The notes under the pieces are model-generated. The model did no database searches. It was not told where the DNA came from and worked only from the letters and a program-made list of their open reading frames with translations. Of a DNA stretch of 64,000 nucleotides, positions 18,310-28,102 are shown in pieces (position 1 is the stretch's first letter; the number at the start of each line of letters is the position of its first letter). The stretch lies in the NCBI RefSeq assembly GCF_000314975.1, contig NZ_BAEN01000022.1, forward strand, positions 186,001-250,000, given 5' to 3'. Position numbers and translations under genes: made by a program. Source of the DNA: Aliiglaciecola lipolytica E3. GTDB taxonomy: Bacteria > Pseudomonadota > Gammaproteobacteria > Enterobacterales > Alteromonadaceae.

Positions 18310-19598
18310 CTGAAGAATCCCCACAGTAAAAAGAAGTAAGTGCTTGAAATTTGGTATTATATATTTCACCACAAAACAAAAATAACCAAACTCAAGCACT
18401 ATGAAGCTATTATCAGATTTATTTACCTTAGATTCAAACGTTTTAGATCCGCGTATTACCACCTCACTGTTTACCGCTGCTAAAAGCCTCATAAATGGCT
18501 CTGAATTAACCTTAACAGCGATGGGAAGAAATGCGGCTTGTGACACTGGTGGCATTGAAAAGCACAGTATTAAACGGATTGACCGACTGTTGGGAAATCC
18601 TCGACTACACCGGGTTATTCCTCGCTATTATCAAATCATACAAAGCTTGTTTATCACGGATAAACATCCGTTAATTCATATTGACTGGTCAACGGTGTAC
18701 AACTATAACTTTGTGATGTTAAGAGCAGCAATCTCCATTAAAGGACGGGCGATTACCTTGTATGAGGAGGTGCATCCTGAGGAACAACATGCTCAGCCGG
18801 TGATTCAGAAACGTTTTTTAGCTAGGTTAGCTAAACTCTTACCGAGTGACTGCCAACCGATTATTTGCACAGATGCCGGGTTTAAAATACCTTGGTTTAA
18901 GGAAGTGAGCCGACTCAACTGGTATTGGTTGGCAAGAACCCGCGGCAGTGTGAAATGTAAATTGGCGACGGAAAATCAATGGCGCTACGTAAGTGATTAT
19001 CATACTCGAGCCTCTTCTAAGGCCATGGAGCTTCCCGTTTGTACTTTATCGAAAAGAAGTCAGTATTCGTGTCGAGGCGTTTTATTCAAAGGGAAAAACA
19101 AACAACGACATAATGTAAATAGAAAAGGGGTGGTGACCAAAGACAATATTAATAAGCGTCATAGCAAGTCAGCCAAAGAGCCTTGGTTCTTAGTCTCCAA
19201 CCTTCCGCAGCATCAATTCAGTGCGAATAAGCTTGTCCATTTATATTCACGTAGAATGGCCATTGAAGAATCGTTTAGAGATTGTAAAAATGAATACTAT
19301 GGACTGGGATTATCCCGTAGTTTAAGTCGCTGTGAAAAACGTCTGCAAGTCATTTTACTCTTAGCCATGATGGTACAATTCTATCTATACTGTGTGGGTA
19401 AAGCGGCAGAAGCCCAGGGCTATCACCGCCATTTCCAAGCAAACACCACCACGAGCCGGCGCGTACTATCTTACGGGTATTTAGCTCTGAGACTGCTCAA
19501 GCATTCTCGGTTTTATCTAAATGAGAACATGCTCAAAGCATCCATCGAAGCCCTAGTGGAGGATGCAAAATGTTGATGCCGCTGTGGGGATCCCTCAG
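18310..19598 (+). mobile_element. IS4-family insertion sequence (IS10-like)
   Basis: A complete element of about 1,289 bp. Left terminus CTGAAGAATCCCCACAG and right terminus, read inward, CTGAGGGATCCCCACAG match at 15 of 17 positions and resemble the IS10 ends. It contains one intact transposase gene. The flanking GATAAATC (8 bp, or 9 bp with a shared G) is duplicated, marking a transposition event. The target is the centre of a REP palindrome in the yjgA-tldD gap. Confidence 0.92.
18401..19576 (+). CDS. IS4-family transposase
   Basis: A 391-residue DDE transposase of the IS4 family, IS10-like subgroup, acting by cut-and-paste. The start region contains the IS10-like ALGRN equivalent (TAMGRNAACDTGGIEKHSIK) and RIDRLLGNPRLH. 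The catalytic residues fit D95 (IHIDWSTV), D158 (ICTDAGF) and E289 in the YREK signature (Y282, R285, E289, K296). No frameshift or internal stop is seen, so it is probably functional. It occupies most of the IS and starts about 90 bp from the left end. Confidence 0.94.
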   Translation: MKLLSDLFTLDSNVLDPRITTSLFTAAKSLINGSELTLTAMGRNAACDTGGIEKHSIKRIDRLLGNPRLHRVIPRYYQIIQSLFITDKHPLIHIDWSTVYNYNFVMLRAAISIKGRAITLYEEVHPEEQHAQPVIQKRFLARLAKLLPSDCQPIICTDAGFKIPWFKEVSRLNWYWLARTRGSVKCKLATENQWRYVSDYHTRASSKAMELPVCTLSKRSQYSCRGVLFKGKNKQRHNVNRKGVVTKDNINKRHSKSAKEPWFLVSNLPQHQFSANKLVHLYSRRMAIEESFRDCKNEYYGLGLSRSLSRCEKRLQVILLLAMMVQFYLYCVGKAAEAQGYHRHFQANTTTSRRVLSYGYLALRLLKHSRFYLNENMLKASIEALVEDAKC

Positions 19599-19606
19599 GA
19601 TAAATC
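19598..19606. repeat. Right target-site duplication of the IS
   Basis: GGATAAATC, identical to 18301-18309. Joined without the IS, the flanks rebuild a normal REP unit (ccatgggataaatcccatgc), confirming insertion into a pre-existing repeat. Confidence 0.8.
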
Positions 19607-19961
19607 CCATGCTACAACTCCACGGGATAAATCCCGTGCTACCTGTAGGTGAGGCGTTAGCCTCGCGATAGAAATCACAACTCCATTGGATAAATCCCGC
19701 GCTAGCTGTAGGTGGGGCTGTAGCCCCGCGATAAAAATCACGACTCCATGGGATAAATCCCATGCTACCTGTAGGTGGGGCTGTAGCCCCGCGATAAAAA
19801 TCACAATTCCACGGGATAAATCCCATGCTACCTGTAGGTGGAGCTTTAGCCCCGCGATAAAAATCACGACTCCACGGGATAAATCCCATGCTACCTGTAG
19901 GTGGGGCTTTAGCCCCGCGATAAAAATCACGACTCCACGGGATAAATCCCGCGCTACAGTG
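19599..19961. repeat. Tandem array of 63-bp REP doublets
   Basis: Five full 63-bp units begin at 19620, 19683, 19746, 19809 and 19872, with a partial unit at each end (19599-19619, 19935-19961). Each unit joins two palindromic REP sequences. The first, read on minus, is TGTAGC then AYGGGATTTATCCC; the second, read on plus, is GTAGGTGGGGCTTTAGCCCC then GCGA. Their GTAG heads meet with 2 bp between, as in REPINs. A spacer like ATAAAAATCACGACT follows. The array fills the yjgA-tldD gap and the last unit contains the tldD stop. Because 63 is a multiple of 3, long false reading frames run through it. Confidence 0.93.
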
Positions 19962-21399
19962 ATGTTCCCCCAACGGTTAATTCGTCCACTTTAAGAGTCG
20001 GCTGGCCAACGCCAACGGGAACACTTTGTCCGTCTTTTCCGCAAACCCCGACACCTTTATCTAAACTCAGGTTATTGCCAATCATCGATATTTTTTGCAT
20101 AACTTCAGGGCCGTTACCGATCAACGTAGCACCTTTAATCGGCGTGGTGATTTTTCCTTTTTCAATCAGATAGGCCTCTGAGGTTGAAAACACAAATTTA
20201 CCGGAAGTAATGTCGACCTGCCCACCACCAAAGTTAGGAGCATAAATACCTTTATCAATACTACTAATAATTTCTTCTGGGCTGTATTGCCCTTCTAACA
20301 TAAACGTATTAGTCATTCTGGGCATAGGTAGATGCGCATAAGATTCTCTACGACCATTTCCTGTTGGGTTAACTCCCATTAGTCGCGCATTTAACTTGTC
20401 TTGCATGTAGCCAGTTAATATTCCATCTTCAATTAAGACATTTCGTTGAGACGGTGTACCTTCGTCATCAACAGATAATGAGCCTCGTCGATCAGCGAGT
20501 GTACCGTCATCAACGACTGTGACTCCTTTTGCCGCGACTTGTTTACCCATTTTCCCGCTGAAAGTTGAAGCACCTTTACGATTAAAATCCCCTTCAAGAC
20601 CATGACCTACAGCTTCATGTAGCAACACTCCAGGCCAGCCAGCACCTAATACAACTGGCATCAATCCCGCTGGCGCATCAATAGCTTGCATATTAATTCG
20701 TGCCATATGGATTGCTTCATCGGCAAGCAGTTGAAAACGAGGTTTATCACCTTCATTTTTTAAAAAATATTGATAACCGTAACGTCCGCCCATGCCCGCA
20801 CTACCACGCTCACGACGCCCTTGATTTTCAATTAATATGGAACAGTTAAGTCGAATAAGAGGTCTGATATCTGTGCTAAAAGTACCATCTGTGGCGGCAA
20901 CTAAAACTTCTTCATACACGCCACTAATACTCACCACAACCTGTGTGGCTAATGGTTCTTGATCGCGAATATACTTATCAACATCTTGAAGCAAAGTGAT
21001 TTTTTGGTGCTCTTGCATGTCCAAAATAGGGTTTTGAGCATAGTATCGGGCGGTGGTTTGTTTTTTACTGCTAGCTTTGACTTTAAAGTTTCCACCGGAG
21101 TTGGCGATCGTGCGAGATGCTGTTGCTGCTTTTGTTAACGCTTCCAAACTAATATCGTCAGAATAAGCGAAGCCTGTCTTTTCACCGCTAACGGCACGCA
21201 CGCCGACGCCTTTTTCAATATTGTAGCTACCGTCTTTAATAATTCCGTCTTCTAGCACCCAGCTTTCGTGTTGACTTGATTGAAAATAGATATCGGCAAA
21301 ATCATTTTGATGCTGACATATCAGATCTAACGCGGATACCACTTTGCCAGAATCCAAATCTGCGGCATGTAATAAATTTTTTTCAACCAAATTAGACAA
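19954..21399 (-). CDS. tldD: Metalloprotease TldD
   Basis: Zinc-bearing subunit of the TldD/TldE(PmbA) protease, which trims unfolded or modified peptides. The zinc motif HExxxH is visible in [18 protein letters not shown]. The N-terminal [20 protein letters not shown] and [19 protein letters not shown] blocks match the family. A TTG start at 21399 follows GGAGTTACC and gives 481 residues, the E. coli length; an upstream in-frame start would add 41 foreign residues. It overlaps the nitrilase gene by 8 bp, so the two are likely translated together. The TAG stop belongs to the GTAG head of a REP element. Confidence 0.95.
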   Translation of the reverse strand: MSNLVEKNLLHAADLDSGKVVSALDLICQHQNDFADIYFQSSQHESWVLEDGIIKDGSYNIEKGVGVRAVSGEKTGFAYSDDISLEALTKAATASRTIANSGGNFKVKASSKKQTTARYYAQNPILDMQEHQKITLLQDVDKYIRDQEPLATQVVVSISGVYEEVLVAATDGTFSTDIRPLIRLNCSILIENQGRRERGSAGMGGRYGYQYFLKNEGDKPRFQLLADEAIHMARINMQAIDAPAGLMPVVLGAGWPGVLLHEAVGHGLEGDFNRKGASTFSGKMGKQVAAKGVTVVDDGTLADRRGSLSVDDEGTPSQRNVLIEDGILTGYMQDKLNARLMGVNPTGNGRRESYAHLPMPRMTNTFMLEGQYSPEEIISSIDKGIYAPNFGGGQVDITSGKFVFSTSEAYLIEKGKITTPIKGATLIGNGPEVMQKISMIGNNLSLDKGVGVCGKDGQSVPVGVGQPTLKVDELTVGGTSL

Positions 21400-22204
21400 G
21401 GTAACTCCTGAATTGATTATGTTGCTGAACCGGCATATTGGTTCGAATTCTACTGATTTCGGAAGGTTCAAACTTTGCTTTTGCCGTTCCAGTTCCTGTG
21501 GCAATTTCTGATAATGTTTCACCCCAAGGCGATATCACACATGAATGACCGTAAGTTTCTCGACCATTGGCATGCACACCGCCTTGATTGGCGGCCACTA
21601 AATAACATTGCTTTTCAATCGCTCTGGCTTTTAACAAAGGTTCCCAATGGGCTTTACCAGTGGTGCGAGTAAAAGCACTAGGTAATACCAGCACGTCAAT
21701 ATCACCCATTGCCACAAACATGCCAGCGAAGCGCACATCATAACACACTGCGACGCCGATTTTTCCAAAAGGTGAATCCACGACAACGACCTTTTCGCCG
21801 GCTTGTGTGTATTTTGATTCCAGGTAATTGCGGGTCCCATCTTCTACTTCTACGTCAAATAAATGAATCTTTTGATACTCATCTACGCGACGACCGGCAT
21901 CGTCAAAAACCAAACAAGACGCTGTATATTTACCCGACTTAATGGTTGATAAGGGAATAGTACCTGCGACTAACCAAACTTTGTATTTGGCGGCCATTGC
22001 CGATAAGGCGCACTGAATCGGACCCTCATCCAATTCCTCAGTTATCGATAGCAAAGCTGCATCACCTGCGCCAAAACACGCAAAACATTCTGGCAAGACA
22101 ACTAAATCACCAGCGTTTTGCTGTGCAATAAAATCTTCAACCTGTTTCAGATTAACCGATACATCTGGACTAGACACGAGCTGACATGCCACCAAATTAG
22201 CCAT
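21392..22204 (-). CDS. Carbon-nitrogen hydrolase (nitrilase superfamily)
   Basis: A 270-residue cytoplasmic amidase-like enzyme. The Glu-Lys-Cys triad is visible: Glu in [10 protein letters not shown], Lys in [12 protein letters not shown] and Cys in [11 protein letters not shown]. The HxxHW-like [16 protein letters not shown] segment and a final GTAKAKF strand are typical. It resembles the Nit1/Nit2 branch, whose members hydrolyse deaminated glutathione or omega-amidic acids; the substrate here is not provable. It sits between yhdP (2 bp) and tldD (8-bp overlap), a common gammaproteobacterial arrangement. Confidence 0.92.
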   Translation of the reverse strand: MANLVACQLVSSPDVSVNLKQVEDFIAQQNAGDLVVLPECFACFGAGDAALLSITEELDEGPIQCALSAMAAKYKVWLVAGTIPLSTIKSGKYTASCLVFDDAGRRVDEYQKIHLFDVEVEDGTRNYLESKYTQAGEKVVVVDSPFGKIGVAVCYDVRFAGMFVAMGDIDVLVLPSAFTRTTGKAHWEPLLKARAIEKQCYLVAANQGGVHANGRETYGHSCVISPWGETLSEIATGTGTAKAKFEPSEISRIRTNMPVQQHNQFRSYLV

Positions 22205-22206
22205 TA

Positions 22207-25200
22207 TTAACCCCTTGTATCATTATTGATTTGCAAATTTACTCGTTCGTCGGGCAATACCTGCGGAGGTTTGTCTTCAACATCTTTTTTATTAGGTATG
22301 TTTCTGGCAGGTAACGCGACCTCTTTACTCTTTCTATCCAATTCAGTCAGAATAGGATCATCTAAGGTCCCTGTGACTGAGTATTTTACATTAGAAATAA
22401 CTTTTGCTTCTGTAAGTACCTGATCAATCGCTAAGGCCGCAATAGCCGTAGCAGGGTTTACCATCCAGTACACAAGTAAGGGTAAGCTCGAAGTCACATT
22501 TGGCGCAAACTCAATTTGATAGCTCAATTCTTTACTGGTTAAATCAGTATAACCCGCAATCAGCATTTCTCCTGCGGCACCGTCTATGACCATATCTCGG
22601 GTATCGGCTTTGCCATTAACAATTTGAAATGAGCCATTCATTTTGTCGTAGAAGAAGCCTTTAGCAAATACATCTCTGAAATCTAAACTGAGTTTTCTAA
22701 CCAAAGATTGTAAGCTTAAGATACTGAATATGCGCGCCCCTTTGTCACTCACATCAGATAAATAACCGTCTGTTAAACGCCAATCAATCCCCCCTTTGAG
22801 GCTGGCTAGGGAAAATTTGTGTGGCGAGTCTTGCCAACTGAGATCAAATTTAAAATTCGCTTTGGAGTCTTTAATTCCAGAATCAAATCCGAATCCCTTC
22901 AAAAATGCACCGAAATCTGGACTACTAAGCTCACCTTTGAGGTCTGTACTTGTTCTTTCTGGTGAGATAAACCAATCTCCGCTAGCATACAAAATACCAT
23001 TACTATTATTTAACCGTAAACTATCGATTTGCATACCCGTAGGGGCCCGAGATAGTGAAAAATCGACCTTACCTAGGTCGTGTCCAAAGATCCGACAGCT
23101 TTTACAGTCAAATGAAACAGGAGGGAGATTCTGTAATATGGGTTGCGGCGTTTGCAGTTCGCTTGGATCTTCGTGCCACTGCGCTAAATCTATAAAATCA
23201 GCGCGAATATCTACCCCACGATTTAACCAATCATCGTACAGGGTTACTTTGGCTCTAATTTGATCGGCATTAAACTCTAAAAGCCAATCGTCAGTGGAGT
23301 GTTTTGCGACTAATTCAAGTTGATTAATTTTCTGGCCAGCGACTATCATCGTATCAGCGTTCACGTAAACCCGTTGTGGTGCTGACAAAATAGGGGTTTC
23401 ATTGCCACTGGGTAGGTCACTAATGATATTTGAAATGACTTGATACCAAGCATCGAAGTTAGCTTGCTGCACGTTAGCCGATATACTAAACCCAAGTCCC
23501 ATCGCTAAAGATTCACTTTCGCCAATAGATAAATGAGCGCGGGAAAATTGCATCGTATCGTGTGGGAGTACACCTTCAAATGATATGGATTCCCCTAACA
23601 GAAAACTGAAATTAGATGCTTGGTCTTCACCTTTACCCGTCACAAAAAATACTGTTTCATCTTCACTATTTTTATTAAATGGTGCAGGTAAAACTGACTC
23701 TAGACCCTGTAAATTGCTAATTAACTCAAACTCATATGCGTAACTGTCTTTGTTTAGTGTTAGTTGAGTATTGGCCTGCCAAGCACTTTTACCCTTAACA
23801 TATTCGTTTAGGCTAGGCTGATGTTGTGACAATAACGGCTGCAATTGCCAGTCACCTTGCAGTTCAATATCTGCTTTGTAAGCACCCGAAGAATCTGAGT
23901 GCCCAGCGAAGTTAGCTGAGATTTTTTGACCTAGCAGCTCCCCCGTTAACCCATTAAAGTTAACTTTTTCATTAGCAAACGAAACGACCCCGTGCATTTT
24001 GTCAAAATTTAACTTCAAACTGGGCAAATAGACAGGATTGCCATTAAGACGGACTTCTCCCTTTGCCATTACGTCTTTACCAGATAAAGGAATATGTAAA
24101 TCTAATTTGGTGGCCAACATACCACTGACGTTTACGCCATCCGTCAGCACTGCACCTAAGTTGTCTGCCAAAAAGCTATCGAGTATTAATTCTGTTACTT
24201 CGCTGCTGTTCGCACTTACATCTGCATCTATATTGAGTACCGCACTGTTGTTCAGAACAGGAATAACGGCTTTAAGTTGAGATAAAGCGACATTCTTTAA
24301 TTTACCTTTGTGAGCCAGCATAGACAGGCTTTTATTTTCAAACAATAAATCTATATCTAAATCGGTGAGCTTCGGCCAATTTGGATCAAACTTGAACTCA
24401 CTATTATTAACATCAACAGTAATTTGAAAAACGCCCTGATTTTCTGCAAATGGAAATTGATCTAGCGCTCCTTGCCACAACACTTGAGTAGCAGCAATCT
24501 GTCCACTTAGCATCGCATTCTGCAAATATTTTTTGGTCTCGGCCCCCATATATTGATCAGGGAACAGTTGTTTTACCTGAGCAGCACTTATCTCACCAAT
24601 ATTAGCACTAAGATCTAATTGATTGCTTTTGCTATCAAACGCCATTTGCAACGCTAAATTAAGATCTGGACCTGCCAAAGATAGCTGTGGTATCTCAACG
24701 ATCAATCCTCTGGGCTGCCAGTCCAATAATGCTTCAAGATCGATGGAATCGTAGATTAAATTCGTATCCAACGTATTATTAGCAGTAAATTCGCCATTAC
24801 TTCCCGAAATGGTTAGTTTGCCTAGGTTGTCGTACATACTAAAGCGACCTGATAACCCACTAACACCGGGTAAGGCATCCACTTGATTCCAGCTCACATT
24901 AGAAAAATTAGCAGTAGCTAAAAACTGTTTACCAACCAACATCGCTAGCTCGTCAACGCGCACATTCGGATCAAGTTGATCAAAAAAATCTATTGTTTGT
25001 TTGTCAAACGCGAGCGGTAAAACGGGCAATAGTGATTGCAGATTTACCGGTGCTTGCATATTGAAATGCGTATTACCGTCACGACCTATGTGTCCCTTCC
25101 AACTGGTAACCAAGCTTTGTTGATTTGATTCTAAGATTAAATCATCAATATTTACTTGCCAGCCAAACTGATCAGGCACACCACGAATATTGCCGCCAAT

Positions 25201-26058
25201 AATCGCTGCATCAACCTTACTTTCAGGAGAAGTCCAAGAAAACTCACTTTTATCCAGTTGCATTTGCACACTTTCAATACGGCTTTGATTTAGTTCTGCC
25301 CAAAACGTAAAATTACCTCTACTTTGAGTTAGTTGATTCTGGGTGCGAATTAGCTGATTTAACCAAGGAGATAAATCGAGTTCTTCACCTCGGGCATAAA
25401 ATGTACCGCTGAGATTGTCTTTGTTGCCTGTCAGATCAAGCATGAAAGTCGTTGAGTTATTGGCCAACTCAACGACTCTTAATTGGCCTACTGCTTGGTG
25501 ACGCTCATCCTTGTTTACCCAACTCAATTGCTGTACTTGAATTAACTGTTGGTCATAACGTGTGGTCACGTCAATTACACTATTGCGAACGGAAAAGCGA
25601 TGCAGTTGCTGCAAGAATAAGTCTTCTAGGGCATCCACCACGGGAAAGCCGCTTTCTGAACTTTGAATACGTGCCAGATTAATAGATAGCGCTAGCCCGT
25701 TGAGTTCAAACCGTCGAGACTGAATTTGTCTGGCAACGATTGAACCCCAAAAATCGATTTCAATTTGCGTTTCGCTTATTTCTAAACCAATTGGTGATTG
25801 TTGGTCTTGTTTGAGCTTTACATCTTTGAGGACAAGTGATGGACCACTTTTAGCCCAATTTGCGCTAAGCTCTCCAATACTTAAATCTATGCCGTAACGG
25901 TCACTTAAAAAGGTTTCAATGCGTTGCTTATTTTCGTCCATGTAGGGTAAAGAAAAGCGCACTATGCTGATGCTCACAGCTACAAGCACTAGCAAAATAG
26001 CTGCTAGCGTCCATAGTTTTTTAACTAAGTAAGCGGCATAGTAGGAAGCTGACTTCAC
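22207..26058 (-). CDS. yhdP: YhdP-family AsmA-like envelope protein
   Basis: A 1283-residue protein of the TIGR02099/YhdP family. Members are anchored in the inner membrane and span the periplasm as a long hydrophobic-groove bridge, helping move phospholipids to the outer membrane. One N-terminal membrane segment (about 13-35, KKLWTLAAILLVLVAVSISI) is followed by a periplasmic beta-rich body. The AsmA-like C-terminal region carries the family ending NVTSSLPLLVYWMVNPATA and KYSVTGTLDDP. The length matches the family. Its start overlaps the rng stop by 4 bp, so it belongs to the mre-maf-rng-yhdP run. Confidence 0.94.
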   Translation of the reverse strand: MKSASYYAAYLVKKLWTLAAILLVLVAVSISIVRFSLPYMDENKQRIETFLSDRYGIDLSIGELSANWAKSGPSLVLKDVKLKQDQQSPIGLEISETQIEIDFWGSIVARQIQSRRFELNGLALSINLARIQSSESGFPVVDALEDLFLQQLHRFSVRNSVIDVTTRYDQQLIQVQQLSWVNKDERHQAVGQLRVVELANNSTTFMLDLTGNKDNLSGTFYARGEELDLSPWLNQLIRTQNQLTQSRGNFTFWAELNQSRIESVQMQLDKSEFSWTSPESKVDAAIIGGNIRGVPDQFGWQVNIDDLILESNQQSLVTSWKGHIGRDGNTHFNMQAPVNLQSLLPVLPLAFDKQTIDFFDQLDPNVRVDELAMLVGKQFLATANFSNVSWNQVDALPGVSGLSGRFSMYDNLGKLTISGSNGEFTANNTLDTNLIYDSIDLEALLDWQPRGLIVEIPQLSLAGPDLNLALQMAFDSKSNQLDLSANIGEISAAQVKQLFPDQYMGAETKKYLQNAMLSGQIAATQVLWQGALDQFPFAENQGVFQITVDVNNSEFKFDPNWPKLTDLDIDLLFENKSLSMLAHKGKLKNVALSQLKAVIPVLNNSAVLNIDADVSANSSEVTELILDSFLADNLGAVLTDGVNVSGMLATKLDLHIPLSGKDVMAKGEVRLNGNPVYLPSLKLNFDKMHGVVSFANEKVNFNGLTGELLGQKISANFAGHSDSSGAYKADIELQGDWQLQPLLSQHQPSLNEYVKGKSAWQANTQLTLNKDSYAYEFELISNLQGLESVLPAPFNKNSEDETVFFVTGKGEDQASNFSFLLGESISFEGVLPHDTMQFSRAHLSIGESESLAMGLGFSISANVQQANFDAWYQVISNIISDLPSGNETPILSAPQRVYVNADTMIVAGQKINQLELVAKHSTDDWLLEFNADQIRAKVTLYDDWLNRGVDIRADFIDLAQWHEDPSELQTPQPILQNLPPVSFDCKSCRIFGHDLGKVDFSLSRAPTGMQIDSLRLNNSNGILYASGDWFISPERTSTDLKGELSSPDFGAFLKGFGFDSGIKDSKANFKFDLSWQDSPHKFSLASLKGGIDWRLTDGYLSDVSDKGARIFSILSLQSLVRKLSLDFRDVFAKGFFYDKMNGSFQIVNGKADTRDMVIDGAAGEMLIAGYTDLTSKELSYQIEFAPNVTSSLPLLVYWMVNPATAIAALAIDQVLTEAKVISNVKYSVTGTLDDPILTELDRKSKEVALPARNIPNKKDVEDKPPQVLPDERVNLQINNDTRG

Positions 26059-27521
26059 ATCATTACCACATCGAACTTATCTTGGTTATATAACAATTCT
26101 GTTTGCACTTTTATTTGTTTTGACACAAATACCTCTAATTCAGCTAACATATGGGACTCTTCCCCCATCAGCGCTTCAGCGACCGCTTGTGACGCATATA
26201 CCACGAATTTATCTGCGTCATAGGCACGATTCACTCTAACAATTTCACGCATCACCTCAAAACATATCGTTTCGACAGTTTTAATAGAACCACGCCCTTT
26301 ACATACTGGACACTCGCCACACAGGATATGTTCCAAACTTTCGCGCGTGCGCTTGCGGGTCATCTCGATTAGCCCCAGTGAAGTGAAGCCATGAATGTTA
26401 GATTTAGCCCGGTCTTTGCTGGTCGCAGCTTCTAAACTGTGCATGACTCGGCGTTTATGATCTTCATCGGTCATATCGATGAAGTCGATGAGAATCATAC
26501 CGCCTAAATTTCTGAGTCTCAGTTGACGAGCAATCGCTTGTGTCGCTTCAATATTGGTGTTGAAAATGGTCTCTTCGAGATTCCTATGACCGACAAATGC
26601 CCCTGTATTAATGTCGATCGTGGTCATGGCTTCAGTTTGGTCAATGATTAAGTAACCTCCTGATTTTAGTTCGACACGACGCTCTAACGAACGTTGCGCT
26701 TCATTTTCCACATCGTAGAGATCAAAAATGGGGCGCTCGCCTTGATAATATTCGAGCAGCTTATTTAACTCAGGTACGTACTCTTGAGTGAAATGCTGTA
26801 ACTCTTGAAAAGACAGTTTAGAATCGATACGAATGCGATCCAGTTGTGTACCTACGAAGTCTCTAAGTACACGTCTCGCCAAGGGTAAATCCTCGTATAA
26901 CACGTTTCCTTTTCGACCTTTCATACGAGTTTGAATTTTTGCCCACAAACGTTTTAAAAATTCCGCATCCGATATCAGTTCTTTTTCTTGTACACCTTCT
27001 GCTGCGGTACGCAAAATAAAACCACCATCATCACTACAATATTCCTGCACCAGTGACTTTAACCTTTCTCGCTCTGCTTCATCTTCTATTCTTTGCGATA
27101 CCCCTACGTGGTCAACACTGGGCATAAACACTAAATAACGTGATGGGATAGTAATATCTGTGGTTAATCTGGCACCTTTTGTACCAATCGGGTCTTTTAC
27201 TACCTGAACAACAATATCTTGACCATCACGCAGCAAATCTCTGATATCTTTTTTTGCAATTGCGGTGGTTGACATCTCATCACTGACTTCATTATGAAAG
27301 GCAATATCTGACGCATGTAAAAACGCGGCTTTATCTAAACCGATATCGACAAATGCGGCCTGCATTCCAGGAAGAACACGACTTACTTTGCCACGATATA
27401 TGTTGCCTACTAAGCCACGTTTGGTATGGCGCTCAACGTGTATCTCCTGCAAGATACCGTTTTCAATCAAGGCAACTCTCGATTCTGAAGGTGTTACATT
27501 TATTAGTAATTCAGCACTCAT
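26055..27521 (-). CDS. rng: Ribonuclease G
   Basis: Endoribonuclease that matures the 5' end of 16S rRNA and degrades some mRNAs. It has 488 residues from the ATG at 27521, which gives the family N-terminus MSAELLINVTPSES. An S1 RNA-binding domain (about 35-125) is followed by the RNase E/G catalytic domain. The metal-binding Asp residues lie in TTIDINTGAFVG and MILIDFIDM. The Zn-link Cys pair is in GECPVCKGRGS. It overlaps yhdP by 4 bp and maf by 11 bp, showing tight co-transcription with the cell-shape genes. Confidence 0.97.
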   Translation of the reverse strand: MSAELLINVTPSESRVALIENGILQEIHVERHTKRGLVGNIYRGKVSRVLPGMQAAFVDIGLDKAAFLHASDIAFHNEVSDEMSTTAIAKKDIRDLLRDGQDIVVQVVKDPIGTKGARLTTDITIPSRYLVFMPSVDHVGVSQRIEDEAERERLKSLVQEYCSDDGGFILRTAAEGVQEKELISDAEFLKRLWAKIQTRMKGRKGNVLYEDLPLARRVLRDFVGTQLDRIRIDSKLSFQELQHFTQEYVPELNKLLEYYQGERPIFDLYDVENEAQRSLERRVELKSGGYLIIDQTEAMTTIDINTGAFVGHRNLEETIFNTNIEATQAIARQLRLRNLGGMILIDFIDMTDEDHKRRVMHSLEAATSKDRAKSNIHGFTSLGLIEMTRKRTRESLEHILCGECPVCKGRGSIKTVETICFEVMREIVRVNRAYDADKFVVYASQAVAEALMGEESHMLAELEVFVSKQIKVQTELLYNQDKFDVVMM

Positions 27522-28095
27522 ACAGCTCAATTCCTGCCTGTTTTATTAATTCACTTGTCTCATATAAAGGTAAGCCTACTACCGCACTATAACTACCTTT
27601 AATATGCTTAATAAACTGTCCCGCTAAGCCTTGGATACCGTATCCACCGGCCTTGTCATGAGGTTCGCCGGTGTTCCAATACCAATGCATTTCGCTTTCT
27701 GATAATGATTTGAAGTAAACCTGAGTAGCAACCATACATTGATAACATTGTGTTTTAGTTTGTAGGGCGACTGCCGTCATCACAGTATGTTGCTTACCAC
27801 TTAATTGTTGCCACATATATTTTGCATGTTGAAAATCAGTTGGTTTACCTAAAATCACTTCATCATTACCTGACCCCACAACCACAATAGTATCTGCGCC
27901 CAACGCGCCATTTATGTCGTGACTTTGTAGCCAACCCTGCTTGGCTTTTTCTATCGCTAAACGAGAGACATAATCATTAGAGCGTTCATTTATCAATTGA
28001 GTTTCATCAATATCTACATTAAGTGTAGTAAACTTCACACCTAATTGAGTTAATAGCTCTCTTCGCCTTGGAGATTGGGATGCTAGCAATAACAT
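27511..28095 (-). CDS. maf: Nucleotide pyrophosphatase Maf (YhdE type)
   Basis: House-cleaning dTTP/UTP pyrophosphatase of the Maf family, 194 residues. Conserved motifs are LLASQSPRRRELL at the start (Ser-x-Arg-Arg active site), DIDET, the YVSRLAIEKA helix, the catalytic Asp in GADTIVV and the C-terminal GKPTDFQHAK and YGIQG segments. The ATG at 28095 is chosen over an upstream in-frame start because it gives the family N-terminus and follows AAGG. It overlaps rng by 11 bp and lies 7 bp after mreD, as in many gammaproteobacteria. Confidence 0.95.
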   Translation of the reverse strand: MLLLASQSPRRRELLTQLGVKFTTLNVDIDETQLINERSNDYVSRLAIEKAKQGWLQSHDINGALGADTIVVVGSGNDEVILGKPTDFQHAKYMWQQLSGKQHTVMTAVALQTKTQCYQCMVATQVYFKSLSESEMHWYWNTGEPHDKAGGYGIQGLAGQFIKHIKGSYSAVVGLPLYETSELIKQAGIELYEC

Positions 28096-28102
28096 GCGGA
28101 CC

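Noticed and set aside
19599-19961. Possible CRISPR array
   Set aside because: The whole 63-bp unit repeats, including the would-be spacers, and each contains two palindromes with GTAG heads. That is REP structure, not repeat-spacer.
19533-19994. Several long reading frames of 102-146 codons on both strands with repeating GFIPWSRDFYRGAKAPPTG-like units
   Set aside because: They are translation artefacts of the 63-bp REP array, whose period is a multiple of three. They overlap tldD and the IS end and have no start signals.
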